Shown here: piece after piece, positions 26,231-34,345 of the stretch
Numbering within the stretch: position 1 is the stretch's first letter
How the letters are laid out: each line of letters starts with the position of its first letter
From: Planomicrobium soli
GTDB taxonomy: Bacteria > Bacillota > Bacilli > Bacillales_A > Planococcaceae
Reading direction: 5' to 3'
Length of the DNA: 64,000 bases
Assembly (NCBI RefSeq): GCF_003014655.1
Contig: NZ_PYAT01000010.1
Location: forward strand, 1-64,000
Notes under the pieces: generated by a model
The model's input: the letters and a program-made list of their open reading frames with translations, nothing else
Told to the model about the DNA's origin: nothing
Databases searched by the model: none
Program-made: the position numbers and the translations under genes

Positions 26231-27448
26231 TTAAATTACGTTAAACTTACCTTTTTTCATAACCAATTTTGCTCCACCAACCATGAATAATGCACGGTTG
26301 TCGATCATTTTCTTCATGAACGAAGCACGCTTGCCGGTAACTTTTTTACCGAAAACAACACCAATTGCATCATCTTCACCAAGAGAGCAGACAGTTCCTT
26401 TTAAATCCGGAACAAATGTAGCTGTATCTTCGCCCTTGATCAACGCATTAATGTTTTTCGCAATTGTTTCACCTTGCTGCATAGCAATCTGGGCAGTAGG
26501 CGGATATGGACGGTTTGTTTCTTCATTGATCATCAGTGCACAGTCGCCGACGATAAATACGTCAGGGAACCCAGGAGCGCGAAGGTCTTTTTCAACTTTA
26601 ACGCGCGCACGCATGCTTTCGATCTGGCTAGCTTCAAGAACGCTGCTGCCACGGACTCCTGCAGCCCAGACAACAGTTCCAGCTTTGATGAACTCAAATT
26701 GGTCATCAGCTTTTTTAATCTTAACGCCTTCTGGAGTCGCTTCTACAACCGGAGTTCCGATTGAGAATTCGATTCCTTTTGCTTCCAAGTGGCCCACCGC
26801 ATAGTTCACAAGCTCCGGATCAAATCCAGGCAATACCATCGGTGCAGCTTCTACACAGATAACGCGGACTTTTTCACGCGGAACATCAAATTCCTTGCAT
26901 AGTTCTGGTACGCGGTTTGCAAGTTCGCCAAGGAATTCGATTCCAGTGAACCCTGCGCCACCTACAACGATCGTCAAACGGCTGTCGTCTTTTATCGGTT
27001 CAGTTGACCATGTTGCAAATTGATATTCAATATGCTCACGGATATAACGGGCAGCTTTCACGTTAGCGATTGAAAGAGCATACTTATCCAAACCTTCGAT
27101 ACCGAAAGTTTCGCCTTCAAATCCTAAACCAATAACGAGGTAATCGTAAGTATACTCGCCATTGTCAGTCAACACCCGTTTGCCGACTACATCAATTTCC
27201 TCAACAGTCGCTTGAACAAATCTTGTTTTTACGCTGTCGATAACTTCTTGGATGTCATAACGCACTTCTTCAGGAAGCATTGTTCCTGCAGCCGCTTCAT
27301 GCAGCCATGTGCTTTCGTAATGGTATTCATTTTTGTTGATCAACGTAATATCTGCGGCATCTGTGCCAAGAACTTTCTGCAAGTTTACAATAGTCATCAA
27401 ACCACCGTAACCTGCCCCTAATACTAATATTGACGGTCTTTTCAACAC
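26231..27448 (-). CDS. yumB: Type II NADH dehydrogenase (YumB-like)
   Basis: A 405-residue FAD enzyme that passes electrons from NADH to menaquinone at the membrane without pumping protons. The first dinucleotide fold is [13 protein letters not shown], the second [42 protein letters not shown] is the conserved FAD/quinone-side region. The C-terminal 40 residues contain the amphipathic membrane anchor. Start at GTG 27448, with AAGGTGG at 7 bases; four upstream in-frame codons overlap the site. A possible small gene lies just upstream. Confidence 0.92.
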   Translation of the reverse strand: MLKRPSILVLGAGYGGLMTIVNLQKVLGTDAADITLINKNEYHYESTWLHEAAAGTMLPEEVRYDIQEVIDSVKTRFVQATVEEIDVVGKRVLTDNGEYTYDYLVIGLGFEGETFGIEGLDKYALSIANVKAARYIREHIEYQFATWSTEPIKDDSRLTIVVGGAGFTGIEFLGELANRVPELCKEFDVPREKVRVICVEAAPMVLPGFDPELVNYAVGHLEAKGIEFSIGTPVVEATPEGVKIKKADDQFEFIKAGTVVWAAGVRGSSVLEASQIESMRARVKVEKDLRAPGFPDVFIVGDCALMINEETNRPYPPTAQIAMQQGETIAKNINALIKGEDTATFVPDLKGTVCSLGEDDAIGVVFGKKVTGKRASFMKKMIDNRALFMVGGAKLVMKKGKFNVI

Positions 27449-27473
27449 AATCGCAACCACCTTCGGTTAATTT

Positions 27474-27773
27474 TTACATCGGAAAAATAAATGTGCATAA
27501 CGCAACTGATTCCAATAAACTCCTATAGTCTATATTAGCCCTTTTACATGGTGATTTCAACTGCTTACTATCTTGTTGGATAAGCTTTGCTAACGTTTGT
27601 TCAAGCTTTAGGCACAAAAGATGAAAGGCCCTCAGCTGGATAAGTAAGCAAGTTTTTTTCCGCACAAACAATGCTCCATTGCGTTTAAACATTGCTAAAA
27701 TCTTTTCTAGTAATAAATCTTTTTCACTTGCTTTAGAAAAGGCAAAAACTACAGTAATCATAGTATGGACCAT
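27474..27773 (-). CDS. Possible small protein of unknown function upstream of yumB
   Basis: A 99-residue open frame in the 500-base gap between the NADH dehydrogenase and the divergent nucleotidase. AAGGG stands 7 bases before the ATG. The middle is charged and helical (SEKDLLLEKILAMFKRNGAL; LEQTLAKLIQQDSKQLKSP), which looks protein-like. It resembles no family I know, and codon bias alone does not settle it. If real, it is in the same transcript as yumB. If not, this stretch is simply the yumB leader. Confidence 0.4.
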   Translation of the reverse strand: MVHTMITVVFAFSKASEKDLLLEKILAMFKRNGALFVRKKTCLLIQLRAFHLLCLKLEQTLAKLIQQDSKQLKSPCKRANIDYRSLLESVALCTFIFPM

Positions 27774-27989
27774 TGCCTACCCTTTTATTCATTACTTTAT
27801 TTAGATTTGTAAAGAAAAAATTAACTTTTATTTTCTGAATCGAAATACCCTATTAAAAATTCAAATTATTATGATAGGATATTATTGGCATTGATTCCTG
27901 ATATAACTGGTATTCCCGGAATTTTCTTGCCACATGTTTTCCGTTTCTTGTTTTATTAATCTTTTATTTACAGGAGGATGTATCAGCAC

Positions 27990-29609
27990 ATGCAGAATAA
28001 CATGAAAAAGAAATTTCAAGTGTTTGCTAGTACCGCGTTGGCTTTAGGAGTTTTTGGTTCTTCGTTTGCTGCACCTATGGCAGAAGCAGCACCTGGAAAA
28101 GATGCAACAGTTTCAAACCGTGGCATTGAAGTTCAACTCTTGGCTGTTAACGATTGGCATGGACAAATTGATGTTACGCGCAAAGTAGGCGGAAGAGATG
28201 CTGGCGGTGCTGAATATTTAGCAGCGTACTTGAAACAAAGAGAAGCAACCAATAAAAATACTTTGCTGATTCACTCTGGGGATATGACTGGCGGAAGTTC
28301 GCCGGCATCTGCTCTTTTGCAGGACGAACCGACTGTTGAAATCATGAACAAACTTGGCTTTGATATAGGCACCCTTGGTAATCATGAGTTTGACCGCGGC
28401 GTAGACGAATTGAAACGTCTTCTTGACGGTGGCTTCCATGAAACAACTGGAAATTTTGAAGGCGCTGATTTCCCTTATGTCGCCGCCAATGTTGTCTACA
28501 AAGATTCTGGTAAAAACTTGCTTCCAGCTTATAATATTCAAAAGGTCAATGGCATGAAAATCGGCTTTATTGGTGTGGTTACAAAAGATATTAAAGATGT
28601 TGTAATTGCAAGTGCATTGGAGAATATTGAAGTTACAGATCCAACAGCAGCTGTCGATAAAGCTGTTGCAGATTTGCAGGCACAAGGAGTCAAAGCGATT
28701 GTTGTCTTGGCCCATGCTCCCGCATCTTCCAAAACCGATGGAACCAATGCTACTGGAGAAGCTGTTGAGTTAGCGAAAAACATCAACGATGAAGTCGATA
28801 TCATTATAGGTGCGCACAACCATGGCTATGCCGACGCAATTGTCGACAATAAATTAGTTGTACAAGGATATTCTTACGGAACGGCATTTACGGATATCGA
28901 TTTAGTCATTGATCCGAAAACAAAAGATATTGTTCAAAAGTCCGCTGAAGTCGTTACTACTTTCCATGACGGCATCGAGCCTGATGCGGAAGTAAAAGCT
29001 ATGGTTGAAGGCTATAAGGCAGAAGTTGCTCCCCTAATCAACCGAGAAGTCGGCACAGCTGCTGAAGCCATTATGAAAACGGGCGACGCCAGCGGAGAAT
29101 CTGCACTCGGCAATTTGATTGCCGATTCCCAACGTGCTGCGCTGAACACTGACTTTGCTTTTATGAATCCAGGCGGTATCCGCGCAGACTTGAATGCCGG
29201 ACCAATCACTTGGGGTGAATTGTATACAATCCAGCCTTTTGGAAATCTTCTTGTCAGCACAACATATACTGGCCAGCAAATCAAAGACGTATTAGAGCAG
29301 CAATTTACTGCAAGCAAAACAACAATCCTGCAAGTTTCCGGGTTGACTTATACTTACGACAAATCGGCTCCAATCGGCAGCAAAATCACAAATCTAAAAG
29401 ATGTTAAGGGCAATGAAATTACCTTAGACAAAACATACACTGTCACACTTAACAACTTTTTGGTCGGCGGCGGAGACGGTTTCTCCAAATTTAAAGAAGG
29501 CACTAATCAGGTTGTTGGATCTGTTGATTTGGATGCTTTGGAAGCTTATATCGCTAACTTCGGCGGGCCAATCATAGCTCCTACTACTGACCGCATTTCA
29601 GTGCAATAA
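27990..29609 (+). CDS. Secreted bifunctional metallophosphatase/5'-nucleotidase
   Basis: A 539-residue UshA-type enzyme. An N-terminal signal peptide (MKKKFQVFASTALALGVFGS with AxA near AEAAPG) sends it out of the cell. The metallophosphatase domain has LLAVNDWHGQ, GDMTGG, TLGNHEFDRG and GAHNHG metal ligands; the C-terminal substrate domain has GNLIADSQRAALNTDFAFMN and NPGGIRAD. No LPxTG or other cell-wall anchor is seen. It would free nucleosides and phosphate outside the cell. ATG 27990 was preferred; ATG 27978 is directly joined to the AGGAGG. Single gene with its own terminator. Confidence 0.92.
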   Translation: MQNNMKKKFQVFASTALALGVFGSSFAAPMAEAAPGKDATVSNRGIEVQLLAVNDWHGQIDVTRKVGGRDAGGAEYLAAYLKQREATNKNTLLIHSGDMTGGSSPASALLQDEPTVEIMNKLGFDIGTLGNHEFDRGVDELKRLLDGGFHETTGNFEGADFPYVAANVVYKDSGKNLLPAYNIQKVNGMKIGFIGVVTKDIKDVVIASALENIEVTDPTAAVDKAVADLQAQGVKAIVVLAHAPASSKTDGTNATGEAVELAKNINDEVDIIIGAHNHGYADAIVDNKLVVQGYSYGTAFTDIDLVIDPKTKDIVQKSAEVVTTFHDGIEPDAEVKAMVEGYKAEVAPLINREVGTAAEAIMKTGDASGESALGNLIADSQRAALNTDFAFMNPGGIRADLNAGPITWGELYTIQPFGNLLVSTTYTGQQIKDVLEQQFTASKTTILQVSGLTYTYDKSAPIGSKITNLKDVKGNEITLDKTYTVTLNNFLVGGGDGFSKFKEGTNQVVGSVDLDALEAYIANFGGPIIAPTTDRISVQ

Positions 29610-29616
29610 AACAAAC

Positions 29617-29653
29617 AATTCCGGAGACCATAATGAAGGTCTCTGGAATTTTC
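29617..29653 (+). terminator. Intrinsic terminator of the 5'-nucleotidase gene
   Basis: Stem AATTCCGGAGACC / GGTCTCTGGAATT (one G-T pair), 8-base loop, short T-run. Confidence 0.8.
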
Positions 29654-29707
29654 TTGGTTGTTTAAGGCTCTTTTCTAGCAACAACTAAAGATATTCCAAA
29701 CAGGAAA

Positions 29708-29760
29708 GAAAAACCACCCAGTCAAGCGAAGTGAATGATCGCTTTTCCGGATGGTTTTTT
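29708..29760 (-). terminator. Intrinsic terminator of yutM
   Basis: Minus strand AAAACCATCC ... GGGTGGTTTT with an inner stem (AAGCGA ... TCGCTT) and a terminal T-run, 18 bases after the yutM stop. Confidence 0.65.
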
Positions 29761-29777
29761 TCTTTTCGAGTAAATTA

Positions 29778-30140
29778 TTAACAGTTTTCAGGAGTCCCCG
29801 CTTTTTTCGCTGTACGGAAAGAAGTTCCGCAACCGCATGAAGCGATGGCGTTTGGGTTTTCAATGGTAAAACCGCCGCCCATCAAGGATTGCTTATAATC
29901 GACAACTGTGCCGTTTAAAATGCCTGCATCTTCTTTTGCCACCAGCACTTTGATGCCGAATTGTTCGTACTGTTCATCATCCGAACCTTGTTCTTTCTCA
30001 AATCCCATGCCGTATGTCAAACCGCTGCAGCCGCCGCCTTTTACAGCTACCCGGAGAAATGATCCTTCTTCTTCGTTATGGCGCATCATCTCTTTTACTT
30101 GAAACGATGCCGCTTCTGTTATTATTACCGCTTGTGTCAT
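29778..30140 (-). CDS. yutM: A-type Fe-S cluster carrier (HesB/IscA family, YutM)
   Basis: A 120-residue A-type carrier that receives Fe-S clusters from the SUF scaffold and passes them to target enzymes. The three conserved cysteines are in GGGCSGLTYGM and SCGCGTSF. ATG at 30140 with AGGAAGGTG 6 bases upstream. Single gene; the partner scaffold operon (suf) lies at 42762-47942. Confidence 0.93.
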   Translation of the reverse strand: MTQAVIITEAASFQVKEMMRHNEEEGSFLRVAVKGGGCSGLTYGMGFEKEQGSDDEQYEQFGIKVLVAKEDAGILNGTVVDYKQSLMGGGFTIENPNAIASCGCGTSFRTAKKAGTPENC

Positions 30141-30233
30141 CCCTATCACCTTCCTATACAGTTATCATAGCAATGTTTTCCATCTCTATTCAAGCGAGGC
30201 AACTTCGAAATGCACTTTTGTTTGTTACAAAAA

Positions 30234-30256
30234 AAGGGACCTGCAATAGGTCCCTT
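30234..30256 (-). terminator. Intrinsic terminator of yutI
   Basis: Stem AAGGGACCT / AGGTCCCTT, 5-base loop, followed on the minus strand by seven T. Confidence 0.88.
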
Positions 30257-30260
30257 GGCA

Positions 30261-30497
30261 TTAAAATACTTGTTCTACTTCTACAACGCCAGGAACTTCT
30301 TCCACTAACGCGCGTTCAATACCTGCTTTTAATGTTATGGTCGAACTCGGGCAGCTTCCACATGCTCCAAGCAGACGAAGTTTAACAATTCCATCCTCAA
30401 TATCAACAAGTTCGCAATCTCCACCGTCACGCAAAAGGAATGGACGCAATTTATCTAAGACTTCCATTACTTGATTTTCCATCAAAGCTTCAGCCAT
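30261..30497 (-). CDS. yutI: NifU-like Fe-S scaffold/carrier (Nfu type, YutI)
   Basis: A 78-residue protein that is only the NifU C-terminal domain: [17 protein letters not shown] and the cluster-binding CGSCPSS. Nfu proteins receive 4Fe-4S clusters and deliver them, for example to aconitase and lipoate synthase. AAGGAGTCG lies before the ATG. Divergent from yuzD, as in B. subtilis. Confidence 0.93.
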   Translation of the reverse strand: MAEALMENQVMEVLDKLRPFLLRDGGDCELVDIEDGIVKLRLLGACGSCPSSTITLKAGIERALVEEVPGVVEVEQVF

Positions 30498-30580
30498 TTA
30501 TATCGACTCCTTTCATTATAATCATTATAATGTGATTAGAGGGAAAAAGCCACTAATGAATTCATAGGAGGAAGACATTT

Positions 30581-30907
30581 ATGCCGAAAGAATTATCGAT
30601 TGAAGTTTACGGAACCGAGGTAATTTGCGCAAGTTGCGTAAATGCGCCTTCTTCTATTGACACGTATGAATGGTTAGAAGCGGCAATTTCGCGGAAATAC
30701 AAAGACCAGCCGTTTTCAATTACCTATATCGACATTGAGAAACCGCAGACAGAAGCCCACAAACAAGATTATGCCCAGCGTATCTTGGACGATGAATTCT
30801 TTTACCCGCTTGTCCTAGTCGAAGGCGAAGTTGTGGGTGAAGGTTATGTGCAGTTAAAACCTGTCTTTAAGGAACTCGAGAAACATGGATTTGCAGCAGC
30901 TGAATAA
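30581..30907 (+). CDS. yuzD: YuzD family protein (DUF1462, thioredoxin-like)
   Basis: A 108-residue protein with a CASC motif (EVICASCVNAPSS) near residue 15 and a predicted thioredoxin-like fold (ITYIDI strand, then FFYPLVLVEGEVVGEG). The CxxC position suggests a redox or metal-transfer role; proximity to two Fe-S carriers fits but proves nothing. AGGAGG before the ATG; terminator after the stop. Confidence 0.88.
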   Translation: MPKELSIEVYGTEVICASCVNAPSSIDTYEWLEAAISRKYKDQPFSITYIDIEKPQTEAHKQDYAQRILDDEFFYPLVLVEGEVVGEGYVQLKPVFKELEKHGFAAAE

Positions 30908-30942
30908 AAAGAAGCTCGCAATTATATTGCGAGCTTCTTTTT
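30906..30942. terminator. Bidirectional intrinsic terminator
   Basis: Perfect 16-base stem AAAAAGAAGCTCGCAA with its complement, short loop, between yuzD and yutJ. Confidence 0.92.
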
Positions 30943-30944
30943 GT

Positions 30945-32012
30945 TTATCCATTATGCCATTTATACATCCACAATACGCCGGATTTCATTAAACGTGCAA
31001 TACGTCCTGTGACTGTGCGGTCTGCCAAATAAGCAAACCCTTGCTTTTTGCCAAGTGAGCCAAGGAAGCCTTTCAGCTTGATTTCCGGCATCGTCTCGGG
31101 CAATGTTTCTCCATTCCAAACCGCTTTCAGCACTTTAACGATTTGTTCAGCCTGCTCTTCAGCAAGCTGGGCAGAAGGAGACATTGGCAATGCCGCGCAA
31201 TCCCCAACAATATAAACATGCTCGTCATTCGGCAATTGATGGTATTGATTGATTACTACGCGTCCGCTATTGTCCGTTTCAAGGCCCATATCCCGAACCG
31301 GCTTTACCGGCTGGATTCCTGCTGTCCAGACAACCGCGTCAACTGGAATGGTTTCTTCATGATTATGAAGAAGTTTTGGTTCTACTTTTGTAATATTAGA
31401 GCTAGGTACAACTTCCACATTATTGCTGTCAAACCACTTTTTCACAAAGTTGCTCAAGCGTTCCGGGAAGTCGCGCAGAATACGCGGGCTTCGGTCAAAT
31501 AACTTGATCTGCAAATCTTTGCGGCTTTCACGAAGTTCGCTGGCAAGCTCAATTCCGCTGAGCCCAGCTCCAACTACGCCAACTACGGCGCCTGACGGCA
31601 ACCCCAAAAGCGCTTGGTATGTCTGGCGGGATTGCCCAATTGTCTGGATGCTGTACGTAAACTCATCGGCACCCGGCACATTATGGTACTTGTCTTCACA
31701 ACCAAGGCCGATGACCAAATCATCATAGGTCACTCGCTCTCCGTTTTCCATCAAGACACATTTTTCTTCAAGATCAATCTCTAAAATTTCACCATTCACG
31801 ATTTTCAACCGGTCATGTTCTGGGAATGGAACACGCACATCATGGTCCGATTCAGTCCCTGCCGCTAACGCATAGAACTCTGTTTTCATGCTATGGAATG
31901 GTGTTCGGTCGATTAGAGTAATTTCTACATCTTGCGGCAAATTGTTCGGCAACAGGCGCAGCAAAATACGCATATTGCCATATCCTCCACCAAGTAAGAC
32001 TAGTTTTCTCAT
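30945..32012 (-). CDS. yutJ: NADH dehydrogenase-like flavoprotein (YutJ)
   Basis: A 355-residue pyridine nucleotide-disulfide oxidoreductase family protein. FAD fold KLVLLGGGYGNMR at the start, NAD fold VVGVVGAGLSGIELASEL near residue 143, and IVGDCAALP with PSAQLAEEQAEQ toward the end. It is a shorter paralogue of YumB (this window, 26231) and lacks the longer membrane-anchoring end. Substrate and acceptor are unproven. AGGAGA precedes the ATG. Confidence 0.9.
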   Translation of the reverse strand: MRKLVLLGGGYGNMRILLRLLPNNLPQDVEITLIDRTPFHSMKTEFYALAAGTESDHDVRVPFPEHDRLKIVNGEILEIDLEEKCVLMENGERVTYDDLVIGLGCEDKYHNVPGADEFTYSIQTIGQSRQTYQALLGLPSGAVVGVVGAGLSGIELASELRESRKDLQIKLFDRSPRILRDFPERLSNFVKKWFDSNNVEVVPSSNITKVEPKLLHNHEETIPVDAVVWTAGIQPVKPVRDMGLETDNSGRVVINQYHQLPNDEHVYIVGDCAALPMSPSAQLAEEQAEQIVKVLKAVWNGETLPETMPEIKLKGFLGSLGKKQGFAYLADRTVTGRIARLMKSGVLWMYKWHNG

Positions 32013-32163
32013 AAAAATCTCCTTTGAAATCTTTCTGTCTGCTCATTTTCTCCACTATGAGTATAGCTGATTGTGATAACTTTCACAATATATTTCACTA
32101 AAATCAATTAATTGACTAACGCCAAGAAAAAAGGTAGGATTTCGTTGTAGCGAGGTGAGCCCA

Positions 32164-32400
32164 ATGAAACCGATTGTTGAATTTTGCATCAGCAACATCG
32201 CCAACGGAGCACAAGGTTCTTTTGAGAAACTGGAACAGGATCCTAATTTAGATGTCTTGGATTATGGCTGTCTGAGTTACTGCACCCAATGTGCAGAATC
32301 TCTGTATGCTTTAGTGAATGGTGAAATTGTAGAAGCTGATTCTCCGGAAGAGTTAACACAAAAAGTGTATGATTTTATAGAAGAAAATCCCTTGTTCTAA
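32164..32400 (+). CDS. yuzB: YuzB family protein (DUF1450)
   Basis: A 78-residue protein matching YuzB throughout: EFCISN at the start, LDVLDYGCLSYCTQCAE in the middle with three cysteines, and FIEENP at the end. The fold is thioredoxin-like; function unknown. ATG at 32164 with GAGGTG at 6 bases. Divergent from yutJ. Confidence 0.9.
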   Translation: MKPIVEFCISNIANGAQGSFEKLEQDPNLDVLDYGCLSYCTQCAESLYALVNGEIVEADSPEELTQKVYDFIEENPLF

Positions 32401-32422
32401 GCCGTTTAAAAACGGCTTTTTT
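32399..32422. terminator. Bidirectional intrinsic terminator
   Basis: Stem AAGCCGTT / AACGGCTT with a 4-base A-loop and T-run, between yuzB and yutF. Confidence 0.85.
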
Positions 32423-33185
32423 ATATTTCCCATGTAAGCAAACTTTCAAGAGCGTAAGTTGGTTGAACTTCTTTTTTCAATACTTCTTTTGTTGAAGTGA
32501 CTCCGGTATTGACGTGTACGGTATCAATGCCAAACCGGATGCCCGCTTTGATATCGGTGTCGTAATTGTCGCCAATCATCACCATCTCCTCTTTAGCAAA
32601 CTTAAAGTCCAACATAATGGCTTCCAGCATATGCATCTCAGGCTTGCCGATATACATAGGCTCAATGCCTGTAGATGCTGCAACGAGTGTCGTATAGGCC
32701 CCGTTGCCCGGTATAAGGCCTTTTTCCGAAGGATAAGCAAGATCACCGTTTGTTGAAATGAATGTGGCGCCTTTCCGCACTTCTAAACAAGCATTCGCCA
32801 GCTTATCAAAGTTAATGTTGCGGTCGATTCCCATAAGAACAATGTCTCCATTTTCCTTTACCCGCTTAATTCCTTCTTGTAACAATGCTTGCTCTAATCC
32901 AGTTGAACCTATCATATATACCGACTTCTTCGGATGCCAGTGCTTGATATATTTAGCAGCTGCGACAGCTGAAGAAATTATGCGCTCATTCTCAGCTTTT
33001 ATACCAAAACGCGCTAGCTTATCGCTTAGTTGTTTTTGCGTCATGGACGCATTGTTAGTTACAAAGAACGGTTCGATCCCTTTTCGCTGGAGCCGTTCAA
33101 TAAACGCTTTCGCTTCTGGAATTACTTCCGTTCCCCGGTAAACTGTCCCATCTAAATCCAGGCAATAGGCTTTATAATTCTTCAT
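32421..33185 (-). CDS. yutF: HAD-type phosphatase of the NagD/YutF family
   Basis: A 254-residue haloacid dehalogenase phosphatase. HAD motif I LDLDGTVYRG, motif II FVTNNAS, and motif IV VMIGDNYDTDI are all intact; the cap domain between them is the type found in NagD-like enzymes (TIGR01457 subgroup). It dephosphorylates small phosphorylated metabolites. The ATG at 33185 lies inside the 3' end of yutE with CCGGAGAC as site, so the two are translationally coupled. Confidence 0.92.
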   Translation of the reverse strand: MKNYKAYCLDLDGTVYRGTEVIPEAKAFIERLQRKGIEPFFVTNNASMTQKQLSDKLARFGIKAENERIISSAVAAAKYIKHWHPKKSVYMIGSTGLEQALLQEGIKRVKENGDIVLMGIDRNINFDKLANACLEVRKGATFISTNGDLAYPSEKGLIPGNGAYTTLVAASTGIEPMYIGKPEMHMLEAIMLDFKFAKEEMVMIGDNYDTDIKAGIRFGIDTVHVNTGVTSTKEVLKKEVQPTYALESLLTWEI

Positions 33186-33630
33186 TTTCAGTCTCCGGTA
33201 AAAATGCCGATACGGGCCCAAGTTCATGTTCTAGATAGTGCTCCGCTTTCGGACCGAATTTTTTCAGTTCATCAAAACTTTCGTCAAGAATGGCAATTAT
33301 TTTGGAATGATCAGCTTTCATGAATTCACGCACCAACATCTTGCGTAACGCAATCACTTTTTTCAACGGCTCATCCATTTCTGCTGTAATGACTTTCTCA
33401 TCCGTCAAAATATCGATGATGTCGTCATAGCTTCCCGGGTCACGCATAATAAACCCATCAATCATTGTATTGCCGACATCGATAATCGATTCGATAACAT
33501 TAGAAGCCAGCCGTTCCAAAGCCAGTTGATCTTCAAGCGATTCCCAGCTGTTTTTGTTTTCGTATAAGTCTAACAAAGATTTCATATAAGAAACCGTCTG
33601 CGTAATTTTTGTGCGGTCAATAAAATACAT
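33172..33630 (-). CDS. yutE: DUF86/HepT-like protein (YutE)
   Basis: A 152-residue helical protein of the DUF86 family. The HepT RNase motif (R-x4-H-x-Y) is changed here to RKMLVREFMK, so the histidine and tyrosine are missing. The conserved VGNTMIDGFIMRDPGSYDDIIDIL is intact. No MNT nucleotidyltransferase gene is beside it. It is thus the housekeeping YutE form and not a toxin. Overlaps yutF by 14 bases. AGGAG precedes the ATG. Confidence 0.88.
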   Translation of the reverse strand: MYFIDRTKITQTVSYMKSLLDLYENKNSWESLEDQLALERLASNVIESIIDVGNTMIDGFIMRDPGSYDDIIDILTDEKVITAEMDEPLKKVIALRKMLVREFMKADHSKIIAILDESFDELKKFGPKAEHYLEHELGPVSAFLPETENEEL

Positions 33631-33703
33631 AAATTCTCCTCCGTTTTTCTTTTGTAGATCGCGAATGTTCTCATTTTACATCATATCATACGCACAGAAA
33701 AAA

Positions 33704-33736
33704 ACCCTCGACGGATCATGCTTCCGGTTCGAGGGT
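33704..33736 (-). terminator. Intrinsic terminator overlapping the end of yutD
   Basis: Stem ACCCTCGA / TCGAGGGT with seven T on the minus strand. The upstream arm lies in the last yutD codons and the stop codon is in the loop. Confidence 0.8.
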
Positions 33737-34057
33737 CTCTTCTGGGGCTGTTTCTTGCACTGGCTCTTGCGCTTTGCCAATTTTCTTGATGACAAAGTAG
33801 GCGCAGCCAAAGTTACAGTACTCATACAAGTAATCTTGCAGCGTGCTTATTTTTGTGTCGTATGTCGCTTTATGGTTAGTATCTTCAAAAAATCCTTTTA
33901 AGCGCAACTGCCCGTATCCCCAGTCGCCTAAAATATAATCATACTTTGCTAATATTTCACTATACCGGTTTGTAAGTGCCTCTTCTTGGAACGCTTCGCG
34001 GTAATCGATAACTATCTCGTAATTCCACTGCTCTATCGTGATCAAATTTCTCACCAT
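33716..34057 (-). CDS. yutD: YutD family protein (DUF1027)
   Basis: A 113-residue soluble protein with the YutD pattern YDYILGDWGYGQLRLKGF and an acidic, proline-rich tail. Function unknown; in B. subtilis it also stands just upstream of yutE and yutF. The start is not firm: ATG 34057 has no good ribosome binding site, while a TTG four codons later has GGTGAG just in front. Confidence 0.85.
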   Translation of the reverse strand: MVRNLITIEQWNYEIVIDYREAFQEEALTNRYSEILAKYDYILGDWGYGQLRLKGFFEDTNHKATYDTKISTLQDYLYEYCNFGCAYFVIKKIGKAQEPVQETAPEETLEPEA

Positions 34058-34179
34058 CCATTAGCTGAGATTTCAGCTTCTTTGTACAGTAAACTGTATC
34101 TTGGGATTTAACTCCCCGCCGTTAACTTCTCTTCCAAATGTAACATAAAGACTGCTCTCTCACAAGCTAATGAAAATAG

Positions 34180-34209
34180 AAAACCCGGAAGCGAAGGCTT
34201 CCGGGTTTT
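34180..34209 (-). terminator. Intrinsic terminator after the MetS-like gene
   Basis: Perfect 13-base stem AAAACCCGGAAGC with its complement, 4-base loop, 5 bases after the small-subunit stop. The gap 34058-34179 holds a short dyad AGCTGA-gatt-TCAGCT at 34063-34078 and nothing else that I can see. Confidence 0.88.
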
Positions 34210-34214
34210 ACGTT

Positions 34215-34331
34215 TTATGCGCTTCTTTTTGCTTTTTTGCTTTTGCTAACGGCGTTCCCGATACTTGCAGCTAAACCGCCCCAAATGATTAACATACCAA
34301 TAATCATAACTATGATTGCGCTTGTTGACAT
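34215..34331 (-). CDS. metS: MetS-like small subunit of an NSS transporter
   Basis: A 38-residue membrane peptide: MSTSAIIVMIIGMLIIWGGL, then AASIGNAVSKSKKAKRSA. One membrane helix, the WGGLAASI motif and a lysine-rich cytoplasmic tail are those of MetS, the accessory subunit of the MetP methionine/alanine importer. AAAGGGGG is 8 bases before the ATG, and it begins 14 bases after the transporter stop, so the two are cotranscribed. Confidence 0.85.
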   Translation of the reverse strand: MSTSAIIVMIIGMLIIWGGLAASIGNAVSKSKKAKRSA

Positions 34332-34345
34332 AGTATAGGCCCCCT

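Noticed and set aside
28218-28715. 165-codon minus-strand frame inside the 5'-nucleotidase gene
   Set aside because: Antisense to well-defined metallophosphatase motifs; no start site.
33172-33630. HepT/MNT toxin-antitoxin system
   Set aside because: Catalytic His and Tyr are missing and no nucleotidyltransferase gene is adjacent; this is YutE.
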